Source: Luscinia megarhynchos
Taxonomy: Eukaryota > Chordata > Aves > Passeriformes > Turdidae
Direction of reading: 5' to 3'
Assembly: GCA_034336665.1 (NCBI GenBank)
Contig: CM067592.1
Location: forward strand, 55,356,473-55,420,472
Length of the DNA: 64,000 nt
The notes under the pieces were generated by a model, which was given only the letters and a program-made list of their open reading frames with translations, was not told the DNA's origin and did not search any database. Positions 12,520 to 23,664 of the stretch are shown piece by piece (the stretch's first letter is position 1; each line of letters opens with the position of its first letter). Made by a program: the position numbers and the translations under genes.

Positions 12520-13399
12520 TGAAAACCATTTATTGATAACAAAAGAGCAGGAGTTATTTAGCAAAGAGGGTAGGAAAGACAGAGCAAGATGTCCCTGAGG
12601 CAGGGGCTGAGTGCGCTGCCTGCCTGCGCACGGCTCTGGGGTGACGGGACACAAGGTGAGGGGCCTCGGGCAGAAGGGCAGGAGCCTGGACGGGGCCACG
12701 GTGAGGATCACGGTGGTGGGCAGGCTCGGAGACAGGCAGGGCTGGGCACAGGGGGCTCAGGCAGGGACACAGAGACGGAGCAGGCAGGGTGCTGGTCAGG
12801 GACACAGGGAGCACGGCAGATGTGTGGGCGAGCAAGAGCCAGCAAGGGCAGGAGAGCCAAAAGGCAGGCTGGGGCCAGGGCAAAAGTGTAAGACTCAAAA
12901 AGCCCCGACTCAAAAGCAAGTTTTGACAAGCATGTCTCAAAAAGCAAGTCTCAGAAAAGCCCCTCGAATCACCAAACCTCAGAAGCAAAAGCACAGCCCC
13001 AAGCCAAAAGTCCACACTCAAGAAGCAAATTCAAAAAGCTCCCGAAGATTCAAAAGGCGAAGGATAGATCAGCAGCCCAGAGCTTTGTTGCAGTTACTTT
13101 TTATGCCCCTGGCTCCTCCCCAAGTCCGCCTGCTGACAGGAGCCACTGGCCAGTCCAGCTTTCCACGGCAGTCCAGTGGTAGGGAAGAGACCTTTTGCCG
13201 TCGGACTGCAGTGTCTCTGCGGTACAGTGTCTGCGGTGTTCCCTGCTGGCTGCCTGTCCCCTGCGAGACATGAAACGGTGCCAGGCAAAGTCTCCACTTC
13301 TTCTAGCTACCTCCTGAACATGGCACATGGGCCACCTCTCCCCCACATGCCTCTGACAACCATTGTTGAGGAATAACAAAACTGAATTGGCTCCTCACA
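12520..13399 (-). mobile_element. Putative solo LTR of an endogenous retrovirus
   Basis: A GC-rich block of about 880 bases in AT-rich flanks. Read on the minus strand it begins TGTGAGGAGCC (from 13399). It holds a TATA-like CATAAAAAG at 13096-13105, then a CAACAAAGCTCTGGGCTGC segment like the start of a transcribed R region, and reaches AATAAA at 12529-12534. A second minus-strand AATAAA sits at 12420-12425, so the left edge may extend to about 12400. Between the TATA and polyA signals is a string of degenerate TCAAAAAGC-type repeats (12892-13060), then a very GC-rich part (12590-12890). I found no retroviral coding region and no clean target duplication. The overlapping open frames, up to 220 codons, look incidental. 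An unclassified repeat is the alternative. Confidence 0.5.
12892..13060. repeat. Degenerate tandem TCAAAAAGC-type motif
   Basis: Variants of a short motif, such as ACTCAAAAAGCC, CTCAAAAGCAAG, TCTCAAAAAGCAAG, TCTCAGAAAAGCC, TCAGAAGCAAAAGC, TCAAGAAGC and TTCAAAAAGC, recur roughly every 10 to 20 bases. Spacing is irregular, so this is either a decayed minisatellite or a low-complexity leader within the putative LTR. Confidence 0.6.
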
Positions 13400-14671
13400 C
13401 TTAGGCAGAAGCTTTGCTTTTATTTTTTTTTCCCTTTTCATAATTATAGTGCCAGAACAATTCAGGATAATTTTTCAAATTTTGTACTGTTGTACCCATG
13501 CTGATACTCTCATGGGATATGAACATCTTGTAAAAAGTAAACTCAAAATAGATTTAATTTTGATTGAATTTCCTTTCAAATAATTAGATTAATAGAAGAC
13601 TTTTTTATTCTTTTACTCTTTCTTTTCGTGTTCCCTTCTACCCTTGCCAAAATTATTCTCAAGAACTTCTTTGCTGCTTTTCACCTGTCCAAGGAAGTGC
13701 CTACTGCTGTTCAAATACAGTTAGAAAACAAGAAATTACATAAAGCAAAAATAATTAGTAGGTTCCAAAGACCAGTATCATTGAATTGATGCTACATTTT
13801 GACACTGAAGTATTTAATTTTAATTTTCAATTTTTTGATATTTGCAGGTAATTACGGTTAAATGGCTGTGACAATACACGTAATTAATTTTTCTTCCTTC
13901 ATTTCCTGACCCCATTCTCTACATTCATACTCTACTCACTGACTGAATTTACTTGCAGCACTTTCCTGTTTTATTAATTATTAAAAGAATAGTGCTGCAT
14001 AAAATATTGAAATGTTGGCTGACATTAATTTTTTAAATGTAAGCAGAGCAAGAGAGATATTACCAGAAAAAATTTCTAGATTTTTTCTTCACTAAATACA
14101 AAAAAATTACAGTGCCTGGAAATTAACTGGAAATGCATAGTCATTTTACGAAGTGACATGAATAGCCTATATGACTTGTACTTAAATATAATTATTTTTC
14201 AATAACTTAATGGCAGTATTAAATTATTTCATTCTTTTGTTATAGGTCAAATGATGCAGTTTCAGAAACTAAGACCATAACCAGATCAATTATTTTTTGC
14301 AGAATACATAGTCCAGATATTCCTAAGTCACTCCTATCTTCTGTAGTGTTTTACCTATGAAGATTTTCCTTTCCTTACACTTTTATTGTCTCTTAGATCT
14401 TAGTTTTTTTGACATGTGGATCTGCCTCATGCTGTATTCTTTTGCAGAAGTTAAAACTGTTCCTTTTAGGTTAGAACTACAGCTTGTTTTCACTTGGACT
14501 TTAAGTTTCCTGTTTTAACCAAAGACCAGCTTATTTTGCATCCTTTAAGGATAGCAAGGCCTCCTGATTGGTGGTTGAGTTGGTTTTTTTTGTTTGGGTT
14601 TTTTTGGGGGGAGGGGGTTTCACTTCTTGTACTTGTAAATATTCATATAAGAAACAAAGGGGATTATACAT
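13400..14671. other. AT-rich intronic DNA, no gene seen
   Basis: Very AT-rich unique sequence with a T/G-rich run near 14580-14620. No exon, RNA gene or recognisable repeat is visible. Confidence 0.4.
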
Positions 14672-14800
14672 GTCCCTTGGGGATGGCACTGGGGCCTGTA
14701 CTGTTCAACTGTGACAGGGACAGTGGCACTCTCAGCAGGCTCCCTGATGACACCAGGCTATGTGTGCAGGGACGTGCCAGAGGGAAGGGATGCCAGCCAG
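14672..14800 (+). mobile_element. CR1 LINE fragment, sense piece
   Basis: On the + strand the translation carries LGPVLFN, then a short gap and DDTRL, matching the CR1 reverse transcriptase region between the VLGPVLFN and ADDTKL blocks. The nucleotides up to GGGAAGGGATGCCAGCCAG continue the CR1 consensus past the DDTKL motif. The piece stops abruptly at about 14800, where CR1 of the opposite orientation begins. Confidence 0.75.
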
Positions 14801-15330
14801 CAAAAGTGTTGAAGAGTGTCAGTTCCAGTGTCGGTCCCAGCACCAGCCCTGGGGGACACCCCTGGCCACAGGTCTCCATGAGGACAAGGAGCTCTTTACC
14901 ACAGCTCTTTCCATGCCATCCAGGCTGTTGTTCATCCACCAAGTGGCCCATCCATCAAACCCACATCTCTCCAATTTAGAGACAAGGATATAATGTGGAA
15001 CAGTGTCCAAAGCTTTGCATAAGTACAGATAGGCAATGTCCATTGCTCTGCCCTTACCCACCAGTGCTGTAGCTCCATCACAGAAGGCAAGATTTCCTGT
15101 CTGTAAAGCCATGCTGGCTCCTTCTGATCACCTCTTTGTCTTCCATGTGTCTAGCATGGTTTCCAGGAGAATCTGCTTCATAAACTTGCCTGGCAGAGAG
15201 ATGAGACTTCTCTGTAGATCCCTAGATCTTTTGCTTTCCATTTTTTCAAAAATGGGGTTTATGTTTCCATTTTTCCAGTCATCGAAGTCTTTAGAGTCGT
15301 GGCCTCATGGACCGAGGGGTTTGTGACAGG
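14798..15330 (-). mobile_element. CR1 LINE fragment, RT region (antisense)
   Basis: The minus-strand translation, read from right to left, shows in order a DDWK..NINPIFEK block, a SLISLPGKFMKQIL block, AMDIAYLYLCKALDTVPHYI, SKLERCGFDGWATWW and ARGVPQG, followed after a frameshift by LVLGP and LFNTFAG. This is the consecutive block order of CR1 ORF2 reverse transcriptase. Frameshifts and an altered SKAFD motif show that it is dead. It has no 3' terminus; it ends at the junction with the sense CR1 piece. Confidence 0.88.
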
Positions 15331-18300
15331 TATTTACTTTTTCAGGCTGTCCATTTGTGACAGTTGCATGGCAGTTATTCCCTCCAGTATTTTAGAAACA
15401 GAGTGCTCTTAAGATGTCACTTTAAATTAAAGCCAAGGTTTTGAACAAGATAACTTATTTATATTCTTGATTTAAATTTCAGTAGCATGCTGAGATGAAA
15501 TTTACTCAGCTTGTCTTCTCTGGCACAAAGGTAATTTTACTTAACTGCATGAGATTTCTGTAAGTACAGAAAACTGTTTTGGCGTACAGGTAAAAGGTGC
15601 TTGTGTAAACTGGATACTGAGTGAAAGATCTTCCCATGCCTGTCACCCATTTTCTGTCTGAGGTTGTTTTTGAAGTAGCTTTCAGAGAAGGCTCTTACTG
15701 TCTTAAGCACCTTGAAAGCAAATTTTCTTTGCTTCTAGAAGGATGAGCAAGATAGCAGGATGTGGTTGTACTCTTTCTGAGATTTTTTATGCCTTTTGAG
15801 TTAGTTTAAAGAAATGCCTAATTTTTTTCTGAAAGATATTTATTAAAGAAGTAGAACATATGACCTGTAACTAGTGCCTATGTTAAGCAGGAGGACAGAT
15901 GGTACTTTCTTCCTTCATTCTTGAAAAGTTAAGCAAATTAATTCCCAAGCTGACATTCAGATTTTCAAAAGACACTGTCAACATGAAGTGATCTTAGGTA
16001 TTAAATCTTTTATAGAAGCTGCAGAAAAATATATTATGCCTCTGCTTCTTTTGAGATGCCTGTAGTATTATTGCAGAAAACAGAATAGGCAAGAACTGTT
16101 TACTGTGTCCTGTGAGAAAGATATACTAACTTTTTTGAGTTCTTGGTGATGCAGTATTTTCCGACTATAATTTTGCATAATGTTGGTTTCTGTTTGGAGA
16201 GTAAAGCTGGTAAGAGTACAGCTGGTAACAGTGATGATAAAGAAATCAACATAGAAAAGGTAGAAAGATATTAAGGAGAAGACTGAGGAGAGCACTTAGA
16301 GCTTTCTGCTAGACTTCCAGTTCTATTATTTAAAATAAAAGCAGAAATCAGTTTCTTGTCTTTACTAACTTAAATTTTTAAAATTTCAAATAGCAGGTCT
16401 TTGATCCCATCAATGCAACACTTCCTTCCATCGATTTTGAGCAGCTGAACAAGATTAGCTAGGTCTTCAGTTGCCTGGAGCATGTCCAAGGAAGGCTCAG
16501 GAAGAAAAACTCTGCCCCAAGAAACACTGAAGGGTCACAGTTTTTCCTGTGGTTCAAATCCTTTGTAAATGCTCAAAGGCTGTAGCATTTGCTAAGGGGA
16601 TGGTGTTTTGGCAGATAAGCCAGTGTTAAGTTAGTGTAACGGTTTGTGAGACTTGTTGAAATTCAGGCTCTTGGAAACAGGAGTCTTGAGTTACAGATAG
16701 AAATGAAACTTTATTTTATGTGTTGCTTCATACTTTTGATGGCTTGGAAACTCCTTCGCACTTACAGAGAATAGATACACTAATTTCAGTGTCTTGGCTG
16801 AATTCCAGTGAGTAAATGTATTCAGTTTATCTAAATTTCTCTCTAGTTTGAGTTGGTTGAGATAGCTTCCATTTCTTTCTTATGTTATTTTGGTGAGCAG
16901 TATTAAACTGGCTACTGTTTTTTCAACTATTCATTTCTGTATTTTGTTAGAAACTGATATTATTCCAAAGTCCATTGTTTTGCAAATCACTTTGAAGCAA
17001 AAACAAACTAATTATTGTATTGTGGTATCTATCACTTTAGGGAGAAATGCTTCTAAAATATCGTAATTGTTGTTTTGAAATATACTTAAACAGAGTATTT
17101 ATGTTTACTCATTCTGTTTACTCATTTTGAAGTCTGGTGTCAGAGGTAGACAGTGTGATTTTGTTTACATGAACATTTCTGTAAATCTGAACTAAACTTG
17201 TTCAACTGGATTTGAGATACACAGGTGACTGATAAAGAATTAATCCACACAGGTAATGCAGAAACTTGGATGAGATTGTTGCAATAACGCTATCTGAAAT
17301 TATTAACTGTGCAAAAGGCAATGCACGTTTAGAACTCTTGATGAAAAATGAAAGAAGTCATCTTCCTACCTAATCAAATCTGAGGACAAGTAAATATTTC
17401 ATATATCTAGGCATTTTTTTCCAAGAAGATCTCTTCCTTTGTCTGAACTTTATTAACTATACTAATTTGTTTTGGTTTCTGTATTTTTTTCTGCTTTGTT
17501 TTACCATTCAGTTTATGCTCTGAGTAGGTAGAGTATTGTGTGTTTTATTGGTTTAGTAAATGTACCTAAGTTTCAGATGGGAACTTTGGTGAGTCTGTCC
17601 AATTTGCGGTAGACGAAGACTACCCTGACTGTATTTCAGGTGACAAGGGATCATTTGTTTCGATTCTGTGCTGCTTTCAGGAGTAGGGTAAAGTTCATGC
17701 TGAAAGAAGCCTAAGAGACAAACTTAGCTGGTAGTTGTCTTGTTCAGGTATTCTTCCTCTGATCTCCACCACTCTCTATGCTATTTTAATCTTATCCCAG
17801 GGAATATGTAATTTTTCAGAAAAATGCATGGGGACACTTGTTTCCATCCTTTCTCTTTCCCTTTCCCTTTCTTCTCACGAAAGAAGAAACTTAGTTGCTG
17901 CTGCCGTTGATGTTAGTACTAGAAAGTTACCCTTTTGTGCATTGTCAGTTGTTTGAGAGCTGCAGTTACCCACGTTTTGGCTTTATGGTTGTGTGGCAGA
18001 GTGCAGGTACCTTTTCTTTGCAGAAGTTGTCTTACAATCATTGATAAGTTTTCTTCCTCTGGAATGCTGATTATCTCAAATGCTTTTTAGCGTGAGGCCC
18101 AAGAAGTATAGAAACCATCAGACTGAACTGTTCCCAACTCCTAGAAAAAAAAACCTTAAGGTGTTGCCCAAGGAAGGGGAAGCCAGTGGGCCTGCAGGTG
18201 CTCCACCATGTGGTTTCAGCCTGAAAACTGGAGATGGAGCCATCGAGAGATACTCCATGAAAAATGTAGCTGTCAGCTGTTCAGAAAAAGTATGGATATA

Positions 18301-19991
18301 TGTTTGCTTTGCTGCTCAGAACACACGTTGGAGAAGTGATGGGCTGAGTTTACCCTATTTTTTGCTACCTATTTAGGAGTTTCTAAGTAGACACCATAAG
18401 GTTCTTCCAGCATAGGTTTCTGTATACTTCAAATAACTAGGCTTCCTACTCTGTTGTGATGAAGATCTCTACATGGTTACGGAGAGAAGGCATAAAATCA
18501 AAGAAAACCTTGAGGAGTAACAAATGAAAATACTGTCTTCTTTTTCTTTTTGTTACATACACTGATATCTAAATTCTACATTTTTTTCTCCTAAGTAATT
18601 TTATTCTCTTCTGCTTTTTCTATACCAAATTGAAGAAGGTAGTTGAGAAAGGCTTTATTTTTCTGTATTTTATTTAAATGTAAATATTTTTATATATTTG
18701 AGTAAATTGAGTTTTTATAGCTAACTTGCTTGATCTTTCCAGAATGCTTTTTGCTCTTTTCTTGTTGCCTTTTTTTATAAAATATAATTATTTTTAATTT
18801 CCATTAAATTGGAATAGATAAGGCAGTGGAATTCCATTTTACTCATTTATGTTTCTTCAGCACTCTAGAGTTTTAATTTTTTAAATGAGATACCTTGAAC
18901 TTTAAAGAATGGATAATTGCATGTAAGAGAGATGAAGGAAAAGGAAATATTTCAAATAAATGGAAAAATGAGGAAAGTGAAGGAGAAAAGTATTGAATAA
19001 AGTGAGGAATGATGAAAGACTTCTGGCAGGCAAAATGGGAACAGTATTAGGACCATGGGGATCACTCACTCATTTTTTCAAGAAGAAGAAAAATAAAAAG
19101 CAATTGATCGGATGAGTTCAAAAAAAGAAAATTAACTTGCTCTTTTATAAGGATTTATCTGGGTTTTTTATACTGCACTACAATGTTTTTGGGAAAAGAA
19201 CTGAGAATTTTTGTTGCTAAAACGTTATTAGTTTTGAAAATTACATTTTAGATATATGTGGAGATTGAAATCTTAAGAATAATGGAACAATATCTGAATT
19301 TTCACACAGAGTCAAGTAGTGTAAATTCTATGTTGTTTCAACCACTGTTTAAAAATCTGGTAAAAGGTTTTGGAGCTGCTGTTTGAATTAAATTTACTTT
19401 TCTTAGAAACCTTTAATTTGCAAGATAGTGTAAAGTGTTTATCACTTGAGGCAGAGCCAGTAAATTATTTTCAAACATGATTTTGCTAAGCAGATAGTTC
19501 TAATCAGCGACCTAATACATTGTATGAATAAATATAGTTTCTAGAAGTCTTACATTTAGAACTTTGACAAATAATATTTTGCCAAGGTATGAAGTGTTAA
19601 TGACTGTATGGCCACTGTACCTTGCATGGGATTGTGTGTGTTTAGAATGCTGAATTTTAAAAAGCATAAGTGAATAATTCTATTTTTATTATAGCATATC
19701 TATGACAACTGAAATCAGTTGCTAAAATTTCACTTAGTCATTCTCTAAGAAAAAATTGCATTTCCTTTGCATATTTGTACAGTAACAAATGTAGAGTTTT
19801 TGTTTGTGATGGTCACTCGTGTATTACACTGAACAGTAGTGTGTCATTGGCTACTGGGAGACAAAACAGCAGAAAGGGAAGAAGACAAGTGAACACAGTC
19901 GGAAGGGGGATGTGTTTTGCTTGGTGTAGAGAATGGGTATCTTGTTTGCTATCCAGACCTGTTTATTTTACTAGAGTTTGCTATTTTTCAG
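15331..19991. other. AT-rich intronic DNA upstream of DTWD2 exon
   Basis: Mostly unique AT-rich sequence. Splice-like signals occur by chance (for example a GGTGAGT near 17589), but none frames an exon that I recognise. Open frames at 17735-17956 and 18080-18376 have no known domain. It is inferred to be the 3' part of the long DTWD2 intron. I searched by eye for the preceding exon that should encode the Asp-Gly-Thr-Trp core of the DTW domain and did not find it. Confidence 0.5.
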
Positions 19992-20120
19992 GTGCAGTTA
20001 AAACCCAGTATTTCAAGTCAATATGTAATTCGTACACAACCAACAAACACCTGTCTGTCTACTCTTGAATGCGCAGCTGTTGCTCTTTCCATCTTGGAAA
20101 AAAATAAGAGTATACAAGAG
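19992..20120 (+). CDS. DTWD2: DTWD2 penultimate coding exon (tRNA acp3U transferase)
   Basis: The exon has a T-rich tract and CAG acceptor at 19989-19991, 43 codons without a stop, and a strong GAG|GTATGT donor at 20118-20126. The peptide begins [19 protein letters not shown] and continues with [19 protein letters not shown] recognise it as the C-terminal half of the DTW domain of DTWD2. The LSTLE block is one of the conserved DTW-family motifs; the DxTW motif itself lies in an upstream exon outside the window. The human DTWD2 protein is about 298 residues, and this exon matches roughly residues 200 to 242. In the family, the enzyme transfers the 3-amino-3-carboxypropyl group of S-adenosylmethionine to a uridine in the tRNA D loop (acp3U; position 20a has been assigned to human DTWD2). 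Both ends are phase 0, and the exon joins in frame to the exon at 22236. The recognition is from memory of the protein, not from a search. Confidence 0.93.
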
Positions 20121-22235
20121 GTATGTAAATTTAAATATGTAAGGTTTTCCTTCATGAATCATAGAGGGGCAGTGAAGGTACTTAGCTATTAATGTAAAAC
20201 TTGACAGTTAAAATCTTAATGACATTTGTAATAGTTTTGTTGCATAGCAAACTATAACAAGAATGCAGCAATGGATACCATTTTTCATTTATTAACTCTA
20301 GAGTGTTCAGATTACAGTGACTCTTTCATGTTGTGCTCCAAAAGTGAACACAACAAAGTGATCTTTAAAAAACCTAATTCATTTTGTGACAGGAGATAAG
20401 TGCATGGAAAGAAGTAAATTGTTTTCTCCAAAAGCTAGAGAGTAGAGATGGTCAGAGTACCCCCTCACAGCTGTCTTGAAGATTAAATGCTTTTAAAGCC
20501 AGGTCCCCTGATCTCTTGCACTCCTCAGCCATGGAATGCAACCCACTGGGTTATGTCTGCCTACCAGCCAGCTCACAACTCTTACATGTCACTGAAGGAA
20601 TTTGGGGCTTAATAGTTCTTGAGTTTAAGTTTATCCCAGGTCAGAGATTACTAATTGGACATTAGCCTTTCCCTGTAAATTGTGATCCCACTAGTCCATG
20701 ATGGAGGAGGTCATTAAGAAAATGTCCTTCTTAATCTTTTGTTGCTGACATTACTAATATCAATGTAATAAGCCCTCTCAAAAACACCTACAAGTACTTT
20801 TACACCACAGAGCCAAGTCTGCAAATAAATTGCATGCCCAGAATATGGTAGTGAATGATCTGTGAAAAGAGATTTAGAGCTCATCCATGCTCATCCATGT
20901 ACCCACTACATGCTATTCATCACCCTGGGGTACTCATACTGCTCTCCATCAGCTAGTTAATATTTTTGTACTCAATGTCTGCCTACTAAAAAATATGCCC
21001 AGGTCAAAAATTGCTCCTGCAGCTGGCGTAATATATAGTATGCCACCTCTGTGTCTGCCTCTGTGATACTAGACTCACCTTAATATTAAATGACTTGGAT
21101 TTAAACCCAGACTTGGCCAAAACATGTGGGCAAGAAAATATGGCTTAGAAATTGGACAAGTAAAGACAGTTTTCAAGAAACTTGTGTATAGATGTGAGGT
21201 TTTATATTTATCTTTTTCTTTGTTATGCTAGGACAACATATCTGTCCTTCACTAGGACTTCTGTCTTACAGTGAATTTTTAGTTAATGTCTATAGTTATC
21301 GGTCCTATATTCTGATTCACCTCTGTCACTGAGAATTGGCCCAGCCTACTTTTCAAAGACAAAATTGCTGTTTTCTCTAAGCATTGCAGTAGCCAAGAGC
21401 TACATCCATGCATTTTTTATACCATCTCTGAACTGAGTGCTATTCCTAGCCTAAAAGATGGTGAGCTGAAACTGAGAGCCATGGAAATTAAAAATGTGCA
21501 CTTGGTTGATACCCAGTATGTTGCTTGATTTTCCTGTGTGGTCTTAAGAGTCATATTTTTCTCAGTAGAATCTCAGCCTCTGCTGACTGCAATTACATAT
21601 GTGATTACTTTACACATCTGCACATGGGGCCCCATGACTCAGTCAGGCAACCAGAAAATGAAGAGTCTGCAATTAGGAACCATTTGAGATAAATTTGGTT
21701 TGTGTAGCTTCATTAATCCTACACAATACCTCTGGGCAGCAGCATGGACACACTTGAGTCTCCAGGATAGCAGTCCAGCTGCCCATGAGTCCCTCCTCTG
21801 TTTCTAAAACCCTGCCTCAAGGGATTTTTGTGCAAGCAAAAACAGCTTAGTTATTGTGACTTATTTTATTGCAGCTTGTTGACCGAGCCAAGTAATTGAT
21901 TGTAGTCCATTGCTAAGGTCAAGTCAAAGCCATAACTTACAGTAATGTGGTTGGAGCTGAAGTCAGGATTGAGTGGTTCCAAGGAAGGAGTGAGGGATGG
22001 CACCACGTAGGTGGTGTATGGCTGCTCTGTGGTTCTTTTCAGTACATCTTCTATTCAGCTGTGCCCTTTGTGTATGCAGAGGTTATATTTCAACAACATT
22101 TATAATCCAAATTGTATTTTATTAGCATTTTTAAGTAGTCATTGAATAAAAAAAACCTGTCATAATGGATGTCTCTAAAATACCTTACTAAAAGCTTGGG
22201 GTTTTTTTGTCCCCCACCCCTTCATGTTTCTGCAG
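20121..22235 (+). other. DTWD2: DTWD2 last intron
   Basis: A 2,115-base intron with a GTATGT donor and a T/C-rich tract ending in CTGCAG. It is less AT-rich than the long upstream intron, particularly in 20450-21900, where stretches look like an old, eroded repeat that I cannot name. I see no nested gene or RNA. Confidence 0.85.
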
Positions 22236-22406
22236 ACTATTCTCCATCCACTTCAAGCTTTATGCTCTTTCCAACTTCAGCATGGTGCCCAAATCCATCA
22301 TAGCAAGGAGCATCTTCTCAAAAATGGCTTATATGACAAGCCCATGCCAAAGAATAAACGCAAACTCAGAAGAATGGAGCTTCTGGTGAATAATGTTAAA
22401 ATATAA
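22236..22406 (+). CDS. DTWD2: DTWD2 terminal coding exon with stop codon
   Basis: This is the last exon of the tRNA-uridine aminocarboxypropyltransferase gene. After the polypyrimidine tract and CAG at 22233-22235, 56 codons run to TAA at 22404-22406. The peptide contains [20 protein letters not shown], then [18 protein letters not shown] and ends NNVKI, which I recognise as the DTWD2 C-terminus. The KNKRKLRR cluster is strongly basic and could aid tRNA binding or nuclear import (inference). A Met codon at 22224 lies upstream of the splice site and is not the real start. The frame joins the 43-codon exon in phase 0 (GAG|ACT, Glu then Thr). No frameshift or internal stop is present, so the gene looks intact here. 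Confidence 0.94.
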   Translation, partial: TILHPLQALCSFQLQHGAQIHHSKEHLLKNGLYDKPMPKNKRKLRRMELLVNNVKI

Positions 22407-22515
22407 GAAAACTGTACTGACTGTACAGTGGGATTTATTTGCACCTAGCAAATGAATATTAATCTGGATTTGATCCAAACAGTTGACTGTACTGTAATAA
22501 AACAACTTTTAGGCC
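22407..22515 (+). other. DTWD2: DTWD2 3' UTR, minimal extent
   Basis: Sequence from the stop codon to shortly beyond the first AATAAA. It is short for a vertebrate 3' UTR, so longer isoforms that use downstream signals are possible. The extent is inferred from the signal alone. Confidence 0.55.
22496..22501 (+). terminator. AATAAA polyadenylation signal for DTWD2
   Basis: A canonical AATAAA lies 90 bases after the DTWD2 stop codon. The cleavage site would be about 10 to 30 bases further. The downstream GT-rich support (AATGTGACA) is weak. Confidence 0.6.
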
Positions 22516-23664
22516 CTTCTTAGGCAGGAGTTTATCTACCAATGTGACAAACAGTAATGGACAAGCTTTTTCATTTATGCAGTAAGCCAGGTGCCTTTGT
22601 TCAGATGATGAAGGAGCATTCTCATTTCCTGTAGAGAAGAGGAAGAAAACTGAACATAATTTAGACTTATGTTATCACTTGGGTGTCAGATATGATCCTC
22701 AGTATGACTGGATGAATTTATTTTCGAGAGGTTTTTATCAATACAAAGAGACAAGAAATATGAATACAGATGTGATGGAATTGTAAGGCTTCAGCAGTCA
22801 AAATTATCTTGAATTTTTACTGAGCTTTTTAGCTTCAGTATCTAATTACAGTAGGCTTTCAAAACATAATTCCTTATATTCTTTCATTCAGATGAGCATA
22901 AGGCGTGATATTTGGACAGTTCTTTCTAACTTCAAGATTTTTATTTCTTGTATTATTAGAACTCCTTTTTATAAATTTACATGTATTTTACAATGTAGTC
23001 GGGTTTAGTTTCTCTCAGACTTAATTTTTAAATTAAGTCTGGATATGTTTTTATGAGAAACTGAACAATCGTGACTTACAAAAAGAAAAGTAGAAAAAGT
23101 GATTTTTGGAATTATAACTCAGGTGCTTTGCTTTTACTGAGCAAAAACTAGTCTTCCATAGATGGGTAGATCTCGTGGATAGAAACACATCATATCCATA
23201 CTCTGGCATACAATGATTATGCTTCTAAAAGAATTAAACAAGCCCAGTGTAAACTGCTTTGTAAGAAGTATGATGCAATAACAAATGATTATGTCTGGTT
23301 AAAACCAACTAACTTTATGTGTTTAGTTTTTCACTTCTAACAGTGATATAACTGTACTTCTTTCTAATGGGAATTGCTAGAAGAAGAATTGGGTATTTTT
23401 ACAGGCATTCTGAAATAATATTTTATCATCTGGGGGGAAAAGTAGAGTGGAGTAAAGGTTCTGATAATCCTTTCTTCTACATAAATGCCTCCTGCATTTA
23501 AGAGATTAAAACGCTTAATGTTTGTCTTTACTGTAACTTCCACTCGAGGTAACAACATGAAGCTAATTGGGTACTAATACGGCTTAGAAAAACATATTGT
23601 CTTTAATTTATTATCTGTAAGACAAGAAACTACAGGAGCAGGGTGGGGGCGAGGTGAGGGGATA
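22516..23664. other. DNA downstream of DTWD2, no gene seen
   Basis: Unique AT-rich sequence that may include a longer 3' UTR of DTWD2. It contains the inverted repeat at 23007-23062 (listed separately) and a G-rich run near 23636-23662. No exon is recognised. Confidence 0.4.
23007..23062. repeat. Inverted repeat, 12-bp perfect stem
   Basis: CAGACTTAATTT at 23016-23027 and AAATTAAGTCTG at 23030-23041 are exact reverse complements separated by two bases. An outer pair, AGTTTCTC (23007-23014) and GAGAAACT (23055-23062), is also complementary, with an asymmetric bulge of about 13 bases. The sequence could fold as an extended hairpin, possibly in the 3' region of DTWD2 transcripts. Confidence 0.8.

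Noticed and set aside
12611..13273. 220-codon + strand open frame as a gene
   Set aside because: It lies within the GC-rich putative LTR, is built of Arg/Gly/Gln low-complexity sequence and TCAAAAAGC repeats, and overlaps open frames on the other strand.
14819..15112. 97-codon minus-strand frame as a functional reverse transcriptase
   Set aside because: It is a truncated CR1 fragment with frameshifts and missing catalytic blocks.
17572..17640. Possible short exon between TTTCAG and CAGGTGACA
   Set aside because: Splice-like signals are present, but the encoded peptide is not recognised and does not match the missing DTWD2 exon.
22207..22389. 60-codon frame starting MSPTPSCF as a separate gene
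   Set aside because: It is a shadow of the DTWD2 terminal exon in another frame and spans the splice acceptor.
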